The position numbers and the translations under genes are program-made. Shown here piece after piece: positions 50,892 to 59,426 of a DNA stretch of 64,000 nt (positions are counted from its first letter, which is position 1; each line of letters begins with the position of its first letter). The notes below the pieces were generated by a model. It worked only from the letters and a program-made list of their open reading frames with translations. It had not been told where the DNA came from and did not search any database. The DNA is from Paenibacillus massiliensis 2301065 = DSM 16942 (GTDB taxonomy: Bacteria; Bacillota; Bacilli; Paenibacillales; Paenibacillaceae): assembly GCF_000377505.1 (NCBI RefSeq), contig NZ_KB898186.1:124001-188000 (forward strand). Reading direction: 5' to 3'.

Positions 50892-51689
50892 TTATGACGT
50901 TGGAGGAGAGTGAAAAATGCTATTCGAGTATTTCGTCTGCGGAGCCAGCCACACCATCCCAGTCCCCCGATATACGTTGACCAGTCCTTCACCAGACATA
51001 GCTGATCCTAACCGGGTCTTACCGGATTTCTCGACACTGAAGTCCAAGGAATGCGACCACATGATGGCAAAGTCACCATCCACCTTCAGCACATCATTCT
51101 GCAGCTCGACGACTACAGCCTCTTCGGTTGGGATCGCTACTTCCACGGCTAGTACGCCTCTACCTCGGGCACTAAGATTGAACAACCCCTCTCCGCCCAA
51201 GGCGGCAGAGGATAGCGTCTTGCGCGCGACGACAGACAGCTTAAGCGAATTCTCACACGCCAGGAAAATACCATCCTCCATGACAATTTCATCGTTATCC
51301 ACATCAATCAGCCATATGTATTTATAGGTGGTCTCTGTCAGGATTGTGCCATTGCCCCGGTAGACTGGCTTGACAGCACTGGTCCCCGTCACTTTGCTTG
51401 ATATGAGATTTCGTACCAGGCCTCCTACGCCCTGCACACCAGAGGTCATCTCAATGTTACCGACCATGTATTGCATAGCTCCTGAATTCAGAGTCACTTC
51501 ATTGTTGTTGAGTTCGATCATGAGCTGCTTGCTGCGCATATTACTTTTGCTCATGAAGAAATTGGACTGTGCCTCAGCCAGTGTTGTGCTGCTCAAATCC
51601 TCTTTATATTCTATGACTGCAAAGCCGCCAATCTCTTGCTTAATCACAACATTTGGATTATCTTTCAGGTTGTTAATGGTGTATGCCAT
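50892..51689 (-). CDS. AIM24-family protein
   Basis: 265 residues, beta-rich throughout. The family core is evident: SGAMQYMVGNIEMTSGVQG, then YRGNGTILTETTYKYIWLI, then RGRGVLAVEVAIP and EGLVNVYRGTGMVWLAP near the end. AIM24/TIGR00266 proteins form trimer-like beta-helical assemblies; the bacterial role is unsettled (proposed membrane or tellurite-stress functions). No signal peptide. Single gene. Confidence 0.9.
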   Translation of the reverse strand: MAYTINNLKDNPNVVIKQEIGGFAVIEYKEDLSSTTLAEAQSNFFMSKSNMRSKQLMIELNNNEVTLNSGAMQYMVGNIEMTSGVQGVGGLVRNLISSKVTGTSAVKPVYRGNGTILTETTYKYIWLIDVDNDEIVMEDGIFLACENSLKLSVVARKTLSSAALGGEGLFNLSARGRGVLAVEVAIPTEEAVVVELQNDVLKVDGDFAIMWSHSLDFSVEKSGKTRLGSAMSGEGLVNVYRGTGMVWLAPQTKYSNSIFHSPPTS

Positions 51690-52018
51690 ATATGCTCTTC
51701 CCCTGTCTGAAATAATGTGAGTCCATGCTATTCAAAGCTTGTTCTAGGGCTTCTAGGGCTTCCATCCCTTGTCTACCAACAAGCCAGTAACCTGACATTT
51801 CTGACATGTGTGCCTGTTCTGAATTTGAACGCTTAACCCACCTCGCCTCTTCACATATTTACCACTCACCCCAGATTATAACGCCTTCCAGATTATAATG
51901 AACCAGAATTCCTATATGTTCCTGCTGTTATTTTTGAAATGGACAAATTCACTGTGGCATTACCACTGCTTAATAATAGAAACGTTTGACACATGTAAAT
52001 TAGTTAAGGGCTCCTTTT
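51690..52018. other. 329-bp region without a gene
   Basis: I see only two short direct repeats, CCAGATTATAA at 51871 and 51888, and CTAGGGCTT doubled near 51744. No clear terminator or promoter. Confidence 0.5.
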
Positions 52019-52996
52019 TCATTTCATTTTATGCTCCCTGCGTAGCAGATAGATGAAGTAAGGTGCACCAATGATGGCGATCACGATTCCGACCGGGATC
52101 TCGCGCGGGATCAAGACAGTCCGACCTACCCAATCACCCAGTAGCATCAGATCGGCTCCAATCACTGCCGCCACAGGCAGACGCCATTGATTGCGGGCCC
52201 CGACCAGTGCTCTGGCGATATGAGGAGCCAGCAGACCGATGAAGCTGACCGCGCCAACAGCGGAGACGGCCACCCCTGCCAGGGTAACGGATAGCAGCAT
52301 CAGCCACAGACGTTCTTTGCGCACGAACAATCCCAGTGACTGGCTGAGATCGTCTCCAATCTGCAGAATATTCAGCTTTCGAGCTTGGAGCCATACGATT
52401 GCAAGCATTAATATGATCAGCGGAGCGAGGGGAGTTAACTGATCCCACCCTCTCCCCCACAGACTCCCTGACATCCACAGCAGCGCCATATTCACATTGG
52501 CTGGATGAGTCACCATGAAATACTGAATGCCAGCCTGGAACACGGCACCGACGGCGACTCCGACCAGAGCAAGCGACGCCGGAGACAGTGTGAGTCTACG
52601 GCTAGTCAGGATTAGAATCAGGAAGGACAGCATGGCTCCGGCAAAGGCGGCTACAGGCATCCATTGTGCAGCCGCGCCCGGAAGCAAGAAGATCAGTGCC
52701 ACGGCGGCAAAGCTTGCTCCCTGTGTTATACCAATCACGTCAGGACTCGCAAGTGGATTGCGGAGCAGCGATTGCAGAATAGCACCAGCTACCGCAAGAC
52801 CTGCGCCAGCGCAGATTGCGACCAGTACCCGGGGCAGGCGAAGCTCATGCACGATAAAATAGGACGGGCTCTGCGGTTCTGTTAGTCCGCTAAGAACCTG
52901 TGGTGCAGTGATAGGTACTACTCCTGCTGCAATCGAGAGCCAACATAGCAGCACCATTAATACGAGACCGCCGATAAGCAGTATGCCTCTCTTCAT
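52019..52996 (-). CDS. Iron-siderophore ABC permease (FecD-like)
   Basis: 325 residues. FecCD/BtuC family: RLPRVLVAICAGAGLAVAG, QSLLRNPLASPDVIGITQG, QSLGLFVRKERLWLM and SFIGLLAPHIARALVG. Second permease of the operon; its ATG overlaps the stop of the preceding gene (ATGA), with GGAGGAGG upstream. Last gene of the operon, no ATPase follows. The binding protein and permeases resemble the YfmCDE (ferric citrate) group of Bacillus, but the ligand is uncertain. Confidence 0.92.
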   Translation of the reverse strand: MKRGILLIGGLVLMVLLCWLSIAAGVVPITAPQVLSGLTEPQSPSYFIVHELRLPRVLVAICAGAGLAVAGAILQSLLRNPLASPDVIGITQGASFAAVALIFLLPGAAAQWMPVAAFAGAMLSFLILILTSRRLTLSPASLALVGVAVGAVFQAGIQYFMVTHPANVNMALLWMSGSLWGRGWDQLTPLAPLIILMLAIVWLQARKLNILQIGDDLSQSLGLFVRKERLWLMLLSVTLAGVAVSAVGAVSFIGLLAPHIARALVGARNQWRLPVAAVIGADLMLLGDWVGRTVLIPREIPVGIVIAIIGAPYFIYLLRREHKMK

Positions 52997-54036
52997 CCTT
53001 TACCTCCTCCTTGGCGACGAGCTAGATAAATGAAGGCAGGAGCTCCGACAAGTGCCGTTACGATACCTACTGGTGATTCGAACGGGAAAGCAATCCAGCG
53101 GCTAATGACATCGGCCAGCAGCAGCAGAATGCTGCCCAGCAGGATCGTGAATGGAGCAAGCAAGGTTAGTCTGCTGCTCTTGCCAAGCAATGCCCTCGCG
53201 ATATGCGGAACGATGAGGCAGACGAAGCTGATTGGCCCACAGATGGCGACTGCCGAGCCAGCGAGCAGCACTACGAGCAGCATGACCCCGGCTCGGACAG
53301 CTTGAAGCCTCGTGCCAAGTCCGACAGCGACCTCATCATCCAGTTCTAGCATGCGCAGCGAGGGTAGCAGGCACACAAGGATGATTAGTGCCCCGCACAG
53401 GATAGGAAGCAGCAGTTGTATATGCTGCCAGCTGGCATGATTCACGGAGCCTACTAGCCAGACGATCATACTCTCTGTTGAGTATTGATTTAGGATCATG
53501 GCTCCTTCGGTCAACGCAGCGAACAGAAAATGCACCGAGATACCCGCCAGTGCAAGTGTAACGGTTCGCCGGGGACCGCTTCCAGCCAAGGACCAGACGG
53601 TTAATGCACCGACGGTAGCTCCTACGAACGCTAGACCGATTGAGGATAGCAGACTGGTGACTGGCAGGAACAGGAGCCCTCCTACCACCGCCAGTGAAGC
53701 CCCTGCATTAATGCCGAACACATGTGGAGAGGCGAGTGGATTCTTAGTTACTAGTTGAGTGAGTAGGCCCGCTAGTGCGAGTATTCCACCGACGATGCTC
53801 GCTAGAATGGCCCTCGGCAGCCTAAGCGTACTGATATATAGATGCTCCTTGGACGTTGGATCAGCATGCAAAATGGCTTCAAAGATGGTTCGCCACTGAA
53901 TCTGAGCAGGTCCGACCTTGAGACTGATCAGGAAGCAGATGATGAGTAGCACGAAGCTGCCGAAAAACAGAAGCAGCAGAACCGCTACGCGGTTCTGCTC
54001 TTGCTTGGCATGATGGGTATGTGTTGCGTCGCTCAT
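52993..54036 (-). CDS. Iron-siderophore ABC permease (FecC-like)
   Basis: 347 residues with a His-rich cytoplasmic N-terminus (THTHHAKQEQ) before the first helix. FecCD motifs: RLPRAILASIVGGILALAG, TQLVTKNPLASPHVFGINAG, LDDEVAVGLGTRLQAVR, FVCLIVPHIARALLG. Starts one base after the binding-protein stop and overlaps the next gene by four bases: tight operon, pore partner of the FecD-like protein. Confidence 0.92.
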   Translation of the reverse strand: MSDATHTHHAKQEQNRVAVLLLLFFGSFVLLIICFLISLKVGPAQIQWRTIFEAILHADPTSKEHLYISTLRLPRAILASIVGGILALAGLLTQLVTKNPLASPHVFGINAGASLAVVGGLLFLPVTSLLSSIGLAFVGATVGALTVWSLAGSGPRRTVTLALAGISVHFLFAALTEGAMILNQYSTESMIVWLVGSVNHASWQHIQLLLPILCGALIILVCLLPSLRMLELDDEVAVGLGTRLQAVRAGVMLLVVLLAGSAVAICGPISFVCLIVPHIARALLGKSSRLTLLAPFTILLGSILLLLADVISRWIAFPFESPVGIVTALVGAPAFIYLARRQGGGKG

Positions 54037-54037
54037 C

Positions 54038-55021
54038 TTATTGACCCAAGCTTGTCGTAATGTCAGTCATGATCTGCTCCGATCCAAGCAAGCCACGGGA
54101 CAAAGACCAGTTGCGCCGCTCTACCGTGAAGATGCGATTGTGACTTGCAGCATCGACTTTACTCCACAGCGGATTTTTCTCCCATTCATTGACAACGGTT
54201 ACTTCCTCGGTCGGCATCAAGAACAGCACCTCAGGATTCAATTCTACAAGCTGTTCAAGTGTCAGCTCAGGATAGGACTTCTCGTTCTGCAGAGGATCGG
54301 TGAAGCCCAGGAGCTTGACGATAGAGCCGGTATACGAATGATCCGAGTGGCCGAAGAAGCCTTTGGGATTCACGACAGCTGGAAGCACAGTAAGGCCTGA
54401 AGTGGACAACTTCTGCTTGGCACCCTTCACGAGCTCGTCATGCTTCTGCAGGCGTTCTGCCCCCTCCTTCTCTTTGCCTACAGCCTTGGCAATGATATCA
54501 AAGTTCTTTAGCATCTGATCATAGTCTGCCTGGAAATCATCCAGCACCAGAACAGGTGCAATTTGTTCCAGCTGAGACAATGCTGCACTGTGTTTGTTAA
54601 TGTCAGCAATGATGAGATCCGGCTGTACAGAGCTGATCAATTCAATATTGGGCTCATAGCGTGAGCCAAGTGAGGTGTACTGGCCCAGTTGATCCTTGAC
54701 GCTATCCATGAACAGCTCCGGTGTGCCGTCATCAGCAATGCCTACAGGTTGCACACCCAGCGATACCAGCATATCCGTAAAGCTGAAATCCATGGATACA
54801 ATCCGCTCGGGTACCTTGTCCAGCTTCACCTTCCCCCGTACATCCTGTATAGTAATGGAACCGGCAGCCGTGCCTGATTCGGTAGTGGCCGCTGATTCTG
54901 AATCGGTATGATTTGAGCCTGCAGTAGAACCTGTATTACTTGCCTGACCACAAGCTGCGAGACTTACCGCAAGAATGAGGATTAGACTTAAAGAAAAGAA
55001 GTGTTTGATACGATGCAGCAT
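54038..55021 (-). CDS. Iron-siderophore-binding lipoprotein
   Basis: 327 residues. Lipobox SLAAC (Cys about 24), Ser/Thr/Glu-rich linker to about 50, then class III binding fold: DVRGKVKLDKVPERIVSMDF, the conserved RIVS and SVQPDLIIAD blocks, and C-terminal NRIFTVERRNWSLSRG. Captures ferric chelate for the permeases just downstream. AAGGGGGAG ribosome site; a near-perfect Fur box sits immediately upstream. Confidence 0.93.
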   Translation of the reverse strand: MLHRIKHFFSLSLILILAVSLAACGQASNTGSTAGSNHTDSESAATTESGTAAGSITIQDVRGKVKLDKVPERIVSMDFSFTDMLVSLGVQPVGIADDGTPELFMDSVKDQLGQYTSLGSRYEPNIELISSVQPDLIIADINKHSAALSQLEQIAPVLVLDDFQADYDQMLKNFDIIAKAVGKEKEGAERLQKHDELVKGAKQKLSTSGLTVLPAVVNPKGFFGHSDHSYTGSIVKLLGFTDPLQNEKSYPELTLEQLVELNPEVLFLMPTEEVTVVNEWEKNPLWSKVDAASHNRIFTVERRNWSLSRGLLGSEQIMTDITTSLGQ

Positions 55022-55034
55022 GATGCTCCCCCTT

Positions 55035-55053
55035 GATAATGATAATTATTATC
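55035..55053. promoter_or_regulatory. Fur box of the second iron operon
   Basis: GATAATGATAATTATTATC matches the 19-bp Fur consensus at 18 positions. It ends 14 bp before the lipoprotein start codon, so Fur would block transcription under iron sufficiency. Confidence 0.9.
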
Positions 55054-55115
55054 GGTAATTTTAACACTTCATTTTCTGATTATACATGTCTGAATCCACG
55101 ATTCATCATGCTGAA

Positions 55116-55922
55116 TTATTCGATTTCTTGAAGCTGCTGTATATACTGGGTCGGGCTGCTCCCCGTGACTTCCTTGAATGTACGACTGAAATGAAAATAA
55201 TCGTTAAATCCGACGCTGTGTGCTGCCTTCTTGGCAGACGTCTCCCCCTGCGCGAACAGTTGCTTTGCTCGCTCCACGCGGAGCCGTTTGAGGTAGCCGC
55301 TCACTGTAAGGCCTGTCTTTTCCTTGAATAAGACACTGTAATGTCCCTTGCTAAGGCCTGTCCGCTCCGCCAGCATAGGCAGTGTCAGCTTAAGCATATA
55401 GTGCTCCTCGATATATTGAATGGACTTCTCCATCTGCGAACCCGAGGCTCGTAGCTCTCCACTTAACTGGCTCTCGTACATACAGAAGCTTAGAATTCGC
55501 TCCAGCATCATGCGGTTGCGGAATTGCTGTGTCTCCACCTCATCCTTATTTTGTTCCGGTGGATTCTCCTGAGCTTGCAGTAGCCCATCGACCATATATC
55601 TGACCTTCACATCGCTTAAGAGACGTTGGGGTCCGTTCCAGTCCCAAGGCGCATGCTCTGGTAAAATTCGATACACAATGACGGTATATTCTGCTGTTCG
55701 TCCCGCCGGGATTCGGACCTCAAGCGTTCCAGCTCCTGAGTGGCAGGCGTATCCATGGGATATTGGTATGGACTCCCCCGTCTCCGTCACCATTATTAGG
55801 TACCCCTGCAGCACAATGATCAGCTTCTCATATCCCGTCTCAGGTATGATTGTACAAGGCTCATGGAACATTTCTATGTGCTCAAATACCGGGATGACTG
55901 CGTTTAGCTGCTCAAAGCTCAT
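55116..55922 (-). CDS. AraC-family regulator of the adjacent iron operon
   Basis: 268 residues from ATG 55922 (AAAGGGGAA upstream); the longer frame has no ribosome site. N-terminal cupin-like arm (EPCTIIPETGYEKLIIVLQGYL, split) and C-terminal double HTH at about 165-265 (LPMLAERTGLSKGHYSVLFKEKTG, then HSVGFNDYFHFSRTFKEVTG). Lies upstream on the same strand as the Fur-controlled transporter, like Btr in Bacillus, which activates siderophore uptake on binding its ligand. Role inferred from position. Confidence 0.9.
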   Translation of the reverse strand: MSFEQLNAVIPVFEHIEMFHEPCTIIPETGYEKLIIVLQGYLIMVTETGESIPISHGYACHSGAGTLEVRIPAGRTAEYTVIVYRILPEHAPWDWNGPQRLLSDVKVRYMVDGLLQAQENPPEQNKDEVETQQFRNRMMLERILSFCMYESQLSGELRASGSQMEKSIQYIEEHYMLKLTLPMLAERTGLSKGHYSVLFKEKTGLTVSGYLKRLRVERAKQLFAQGETSAKKAAHSVGFNDYFHFSRTFKEVTGSSPTQYIQQLQEIE

Positions 55923-56048
55923 GAAAATTCCCCTTTTATATATTTTGCAGTAATTCATATGTGTTCTTAATATAGCATGACTTATGGCTGTTATTTAGCT
56001 AATTGTCGACATATGAGGAAGCTGATTTATTTCGTTTTAATAAAGGAT

Positions 56049-56086
56049 TTGACATTTGATCGAGTTGTAACTAGAATGGTTATAAC
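56049..56086 (+). promoter_or_regulatory. Rrf2-gene promoter with operator A
   Basis: -35 TTGACA (56049-56054), 17-bp spacer, -10 TAGAAT (56072-56077). GTTGTAAC (56064-56071), seven bases, GTTATAAC (56079-56086) straddle the -10. The same two words at identical spacing precede the QorB-like gene. Confidence 0.82.
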
Positions 56087-56099
56087 GGTGGTGATCTTA

Positions 56100-56519
56100 A
56101 TGAAACAAATTAGCAGCAGGTTCTCGATCGCCGTCCATATTCTGTCCTATGTCTCATGCATGCCTGAACAGTGCACAGGGGATGATATTGCTGATAGTGT
56201 GAACTGCAATCCGGTCATTGTACGCAAGATTATGGGAATGCTGAAGAAGGCTGGGCTTGTCGAGGTCCGTGCAGGTATTGGCGGAGCACATTTGACCAAG
56301 TCTCCTGAGGAGATTACCCTTCTCGATGTATATCGTGCTGTGGATGTTGCGGAGAATAATCAGCTATTTGGCTTCCATAACCCGGTACCAGCGTGTCCTG
56401 TAGGCCATGCGGTGAATACGGAATTAAGCATGCATTTGAAAGCGGCTCAGGATGCGATGGAGCAACGCTTGAATCAGGTTACGATCCAGCACATTATAGC
56501 TCAGCCACAGCTACTATAG
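56100..56519 (+). CDS. Rrf2-family redox-sensing repressor (YwnA/HypR-like)
   Basis: 139 residues from ATG 56100 (GGTGGTGAT upstream); earlier in-frame sequence spans the promoter. Winged helix: RFSIAVHILSYV, then CTGDDIADSVNCNPVIVRKIMGMLKKAGLV, wing RAGIGGAHL. No Fe-S-type three-Cys cluster: Cys residues occur near the N-terminus (SCMPEQC) and in ACPVG, consistent with a disulfide or electrophile switch as in HypR/YwnA. It should repress itself and the NAD(P)-binding gene downstream through the shared operator. Confidence 0.9.
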   Translation: MKQISSRFSIAVHILSYVSCMPEQCTGDDIADSVNCNPVIVRKIMGMLKKAGLVEVRAGIGGAHLTKSPEEITLLDVYRAVDVAENNQLFGFHNPVPACPVGHAVNTELSMHLKAAQDAMEQRLNQVTIQHIIAQPQLL

Positions 56520-56573
56520 CGTTCGAGAACGAACATAAGAGGATGGCTGTTTGTGGTGTGTCACACGATATCG

Positions 56574-56615
56574 GAGAGTGAGTGCTCCAGAGCTTACTCT
56601 CTGGTATCTTTTTAT
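56574..56615 (+). terminator. Terminator after the Rrf2 gene
   Basis: GAGAGTGAG / CTTACTCTC stem, ten-base loop, then TGGTATCTTTTT. Confidence 0.75.
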
Positions 56616-56649
56616 AGATGCTCATCAATGAGCCTTTTTTTAACCCCAC

Positions 56650-56672
56650 GTTGTAACTGTATGTGTTATAAC
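56650..56672. promoter_or_regulatory. Operator B before the QorB-like gene
   Basis: GTTGTAAC (56650-56657), seven bases, GTTATAAC (56665-56672): the two words of operator A, in the same order and spacing. A third half-word GTTACGAC follows at about 56680. Confidence 0.82.
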
Positions 56673-56736
56673 TATTTTTGTTACGACGTGGTGATATATA
56701 CAATAACAATCTCAGATGAATATGGAGGAAATGAAC

Positions 56737-57594
56737 ATGGCAAAATTGTTAGTAACAGGAGCAACAGGAAAACTGGGAGCATTGGTGGTTGAGTCCCTAC
56801 TAAAATGGGTGGAGGCTAAGGATCTGGCGGTCAGCGTACGTGATCCTAAGAAGGCTGAGCATCTAAGCAAGCTGGGTATTGATGTGCGTCAAGGGGACTT
56901 CACCGAGCCGGAATCACTGCGTGCTGCATTTGCGGGTATTGATCGTCTTCTCCTGATCTCCAGCGCTAGCGGCGATCGGATTGCGCAGCATAAAGCGGCT
57001 GTTGATGCAGCTAAAGCAGCAGGCGTTCAATTCATTGCCTACACCAGCGTAGCTAAGGCCCAAGAGAGCGGGCTGTTCCTGGCACCGGATCATCGGGAGA
57101 CAGAGAATGCAATTCGTGAGTCAGGCATCACTTATGCTATTTTGCGCAACAACTGGTATTTGGAAAATGAGGCTAGCACCATTCAGGCTGCACTGCAGGG
57201 AGCCCCATGGCTGACTTCTGCTGGCAGCGGTAAGGTGAGTTGGGCTGCACGGCGTGATTATGCTGAGGCTGCTGCTAAGGTGCTGGCAACAGAAGGGCAT
57301 GAGAATGTTATCTATGAGCTGTCCGGCAAGCCTCTGACCCAAGAAGAGCTGGCCGCCTTGGTTCAAGAGGCGAGTGGCAAGGACATTCAAGTTCAACAGG
57401 TTAATGATGAGGCCTACACCGAGACCTTGAAGGGTGCTGGTGTGCCTGAGGGAGCATTGCCGTTCCTGTTACTGATACAACAGGGAATTCGTGCGGGCGA
57501 GCTGGATGTAGAGAGCACTGACTTCGAGCGCGTATTGGGACGTCCGTTGACTCCTCTGAAGGTTGCACTTGGGCAGATCATCAACCAAGGCTAA
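56737..57594 (+). CDS. NmrA-type NAD(P)H oxidoreductase (QorB/YtfG-like)
   Basis: 285 residues from ATG 56737, GGAGG eight bases upstream. Atypical short-chain dehydrogenase with N-terminal Rossmann motif LLVTGATGKLG, arginine in SVRDPKKAEHL suited to NADPH, LLLISSASGDRIAQHKAAV and a YAILRNNWYLEN block typical of QorB/YtfG quinone reductases. Likely reduces quinones or azo/electrophilic compounds, which fits control by a thiol-sensing Rrf2 protein. Followed by a hairpin-rich spacer. Confidence 0.9.
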   Translation: MAKLLVTGATGKLGALVVESLLKWVEAKDLAVSVRDPKKAEHLSKLGIDVRQGDFTEPESLRAAFAGIDRLLLISSASGDRIAQHKAAVDAAKAAGVQFIAYTSVAKAQESGLFLAPDHRETENAIRESGITYAILRNNWYLENEASTIQAALQGAPWLTSAGSGKVSWAARRDYAEAAAKVLATEGHENVIYELSGKPLTQEELAALVQEASGKDIQVQQVNDEAYTETLKGAGVPEGALPFLLLIQQGIRAGELDVESTDFERVLGRPLTPLKVALGQIINQG

Positions 57595-57974
57595 TGCTCC
57601 ATTTCGCTTACTAATCTAAGATATTCATTCCCGTAAGCTACGGGAGCTCCCTGCCCGACTCCCGTAGTCGGACCCAGCAGGTTCATATATTAACGAGAGC
57701 CTTCCGTATCACTGGAAATATAGTGGTGGAGGGCTCTTGCTGTATTTCGAGGGATGACTTTGTGCTAAGCCACGTAGTTATATGTAGCGGGTATTTGAAA
57801 ATATAGAACCTCTCGACTATTTCCTAATCGCCCTGAGCTTCTGGTAGAATAATGAGAGCTAATCAGATGCATCCGGATTCCTGCATAGTACCCGTCGCTA
57901 TCCCTATGCGAGTGAACAGGGTATACGGTTTGCATGCATTCGGAGGCCAAGTGGAAGAGGGAGGTATTACATAG
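57595..57974. other. 380-bp region with competing hairpins and a terminator
   Basis: No gene. CCCGTA-AGC-TACGGG (57630-57644) forms one hairpin, while CTACGGGAG (57638-57646) can instead pair with CTCCCGTAG (57659-57667): mutually exclusive structures. A terminator-like stem follows at 57695-57740. Confidence 0.55.
57695..57740 (+). terminator. Hairpin, probable terminator of the QorB-like gene
   Basis: GAGAGCCTTCC pairs with GGAGGGCTCTT across a 22-base loop; no long T run. Confidence 0.5.
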
Positions 57975-59372
57975 ATGGATCAGGAATTAGAAGTGCGTTT
58001 GAATCAGTGGCATGAGGATGATGAATTCGATGAGATTGTAGAAGCGATCACGGCAATCCCTTCTGCTGAGCGAGATTATGATATGGTGGGGCATCTGGCC
58101 AGAGCCTACAACAATCTGGGCCAATATGAAGAGGCACTGCAGCTGCTGCTGTCTGTAGCAGATCAAGGCGAGGAAGATCCGGTGTGGCAGTATCGAATCG
58201 GATATGCCTACTACTACTTGCTTCAGTATCCTAAGGCAGTAGAAGCTTTTGCTAAAGCCCAAGAGCTGGAGCCGGATGAGCATGTAGCGGAATGGGTGGA
58301 GATCAGCCAAAAGAAAGCGGAGCGTCATGAGCGGCAAGAGCAGCGTGCAGCAGCAGCAAGGGCCAAGCTGGATCAGAGTCGGGTGAATCTAACAGATGCG
58401 GAGCCATTCGCCGGAATGGACCTATCAGAGTTCTGGGACGATTCTGAATATGCCACTACAACCTATGTGTCCGAGCCGCCAACAGAGGAGCTGATTGCCT
58501 CCGTGGAGGAGGAACTGGGCTATAAGCTGCCAGCTTCGTACATCGCCTTAATGAAGGTGCAAAATGGTGGCGTACCGCGGAATACGAGCTTTCCAACAGA
58601 GGAATCGACCTCATGGGCAGAGGACCATATCGCTATTTCGAGCATTATGGGAATTGGGCGCGACAAGTCAGAATCCCTGTGCGGAGATTCCGGCAGCCGA
58701 TTCATGATTGAGGACTGGGGTTATCCAGATATTGGTGTAGTGATCTGTGACTGCCCGTCTGCCGGGCATGATGTGGTGATGCTGGATTATCGTGCTTGTG
58801 GCAAGGATGGAGAGCCTACAGTCATTCATGTGGATCAGGAAGCGGATTACGAGATTACGTTCCTGGCCCCGGACTTTGAGAGCTTCATTCGTGGTCTGCG
58901 TCCAGATGAGGATTTTGAGGTCCCCGAGGAGGAGCGTAAGGCAGAAGAGCTGCACAAGGTGAATACGGGATCATTCTCTCCGTTGCTAACGGAGCTGTGT
59001 GCGGCAGTGACGGATGTTGAGGATATTGAGCAAAGGCTTCGTGCCGTCGCAGCGCGCATTGTGGAGGAGAAAGGACATTTTGCGTTGCATGCAGATGAGC
59101 TTTCTCTGCTGATGTATGACATACAGTTCTTGCTCTATACCCGTGTGCATCCGAATCCTACTCGCGAGCAGTATCTGGAGGCATATCGGGACATCATTGC
59201 CTTTGCGCCGGGGTTCGGGACAGGTGGATATGCGGAAGCCTTCATTACAGACTGGCTGGATGATCGGAATTGGCAGGGCATCATCTTGCGGGATCAGGGC
59301 AAGCTCCGGCTGGCTGACCAAGCGGATAGTGATATTATCGCACGTCTGAAGGCTGCTGCTGAGCAGATCTGA
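57975..59372 (+). CDS. TPR protein with SMI1/KNR4 (SUKH) domain
   Basis: 465 residues. TPR-like helices at about 30-125 (AYNNLGQYEEALQLLLSVA, then YAYYYLLQYPKAVEAFAKAQELEP), a charged coil (about 110-140), then a SUKH domain at about 165-315: ELIASVEEELGYKLPASYIAL, QNGGVPRNTSF, and the acidic strand VVICDCPSAGHDVVMLDYR. A further alpha-helical C-terminus is unassigned. SUKH proteins often act as immunity factors against secreted polymorphic toxins, but some are housekeeping; no toxin is adjacent. GGGAGGT ribosome site. Followed 54 bp later by an FGE-like gene. Confidence 0.85.
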   Translation: MDQELEVRLNQWHEDDEFDEIVEAITAIPSAERDYDMVGHLARAYNNLGQYEEALQLLLSVADQGEEDPVWQYRIGYAYYYLLQYPKAVEAFAKAQELEPDEHVAEWVEISQKKAERHERQEQRAAAARAKLDQSRVNLTDAEPFAGMDLSEFWDDSEYATTTYVSEPPTEELIASVEEELGYKLPASYIALMKVQNGGVPRNTSFPTEESTSWAEDHIAISSIMGIGRDKSESLCGDSGSRFMIEDWGYPDIGVVICDCPSAGHDVVMLDYRACGKDGEPTVIHVDQEADYEITFLAPDFESFIRGLRPDEDFEVPEEERKAEELHKVNTGSFSPLLTELCAAVTDVEDIEQRLRAVAARIVEEKGHFALHADELSLLMYDIQFLLYTRVHPNPTREQYLEAYRDIIAFAPGFGTGGYAEAFITDWLDDRNWQGIILRDQGKLRLADQADSDIIARLKAAAEQI

Positions 59373-59426
59373 TTCGCTCGAAGTCGGAGTTGAAGAAGCT
59401 GGGGTCTAGCCTGGGGAGGAAGCAGT

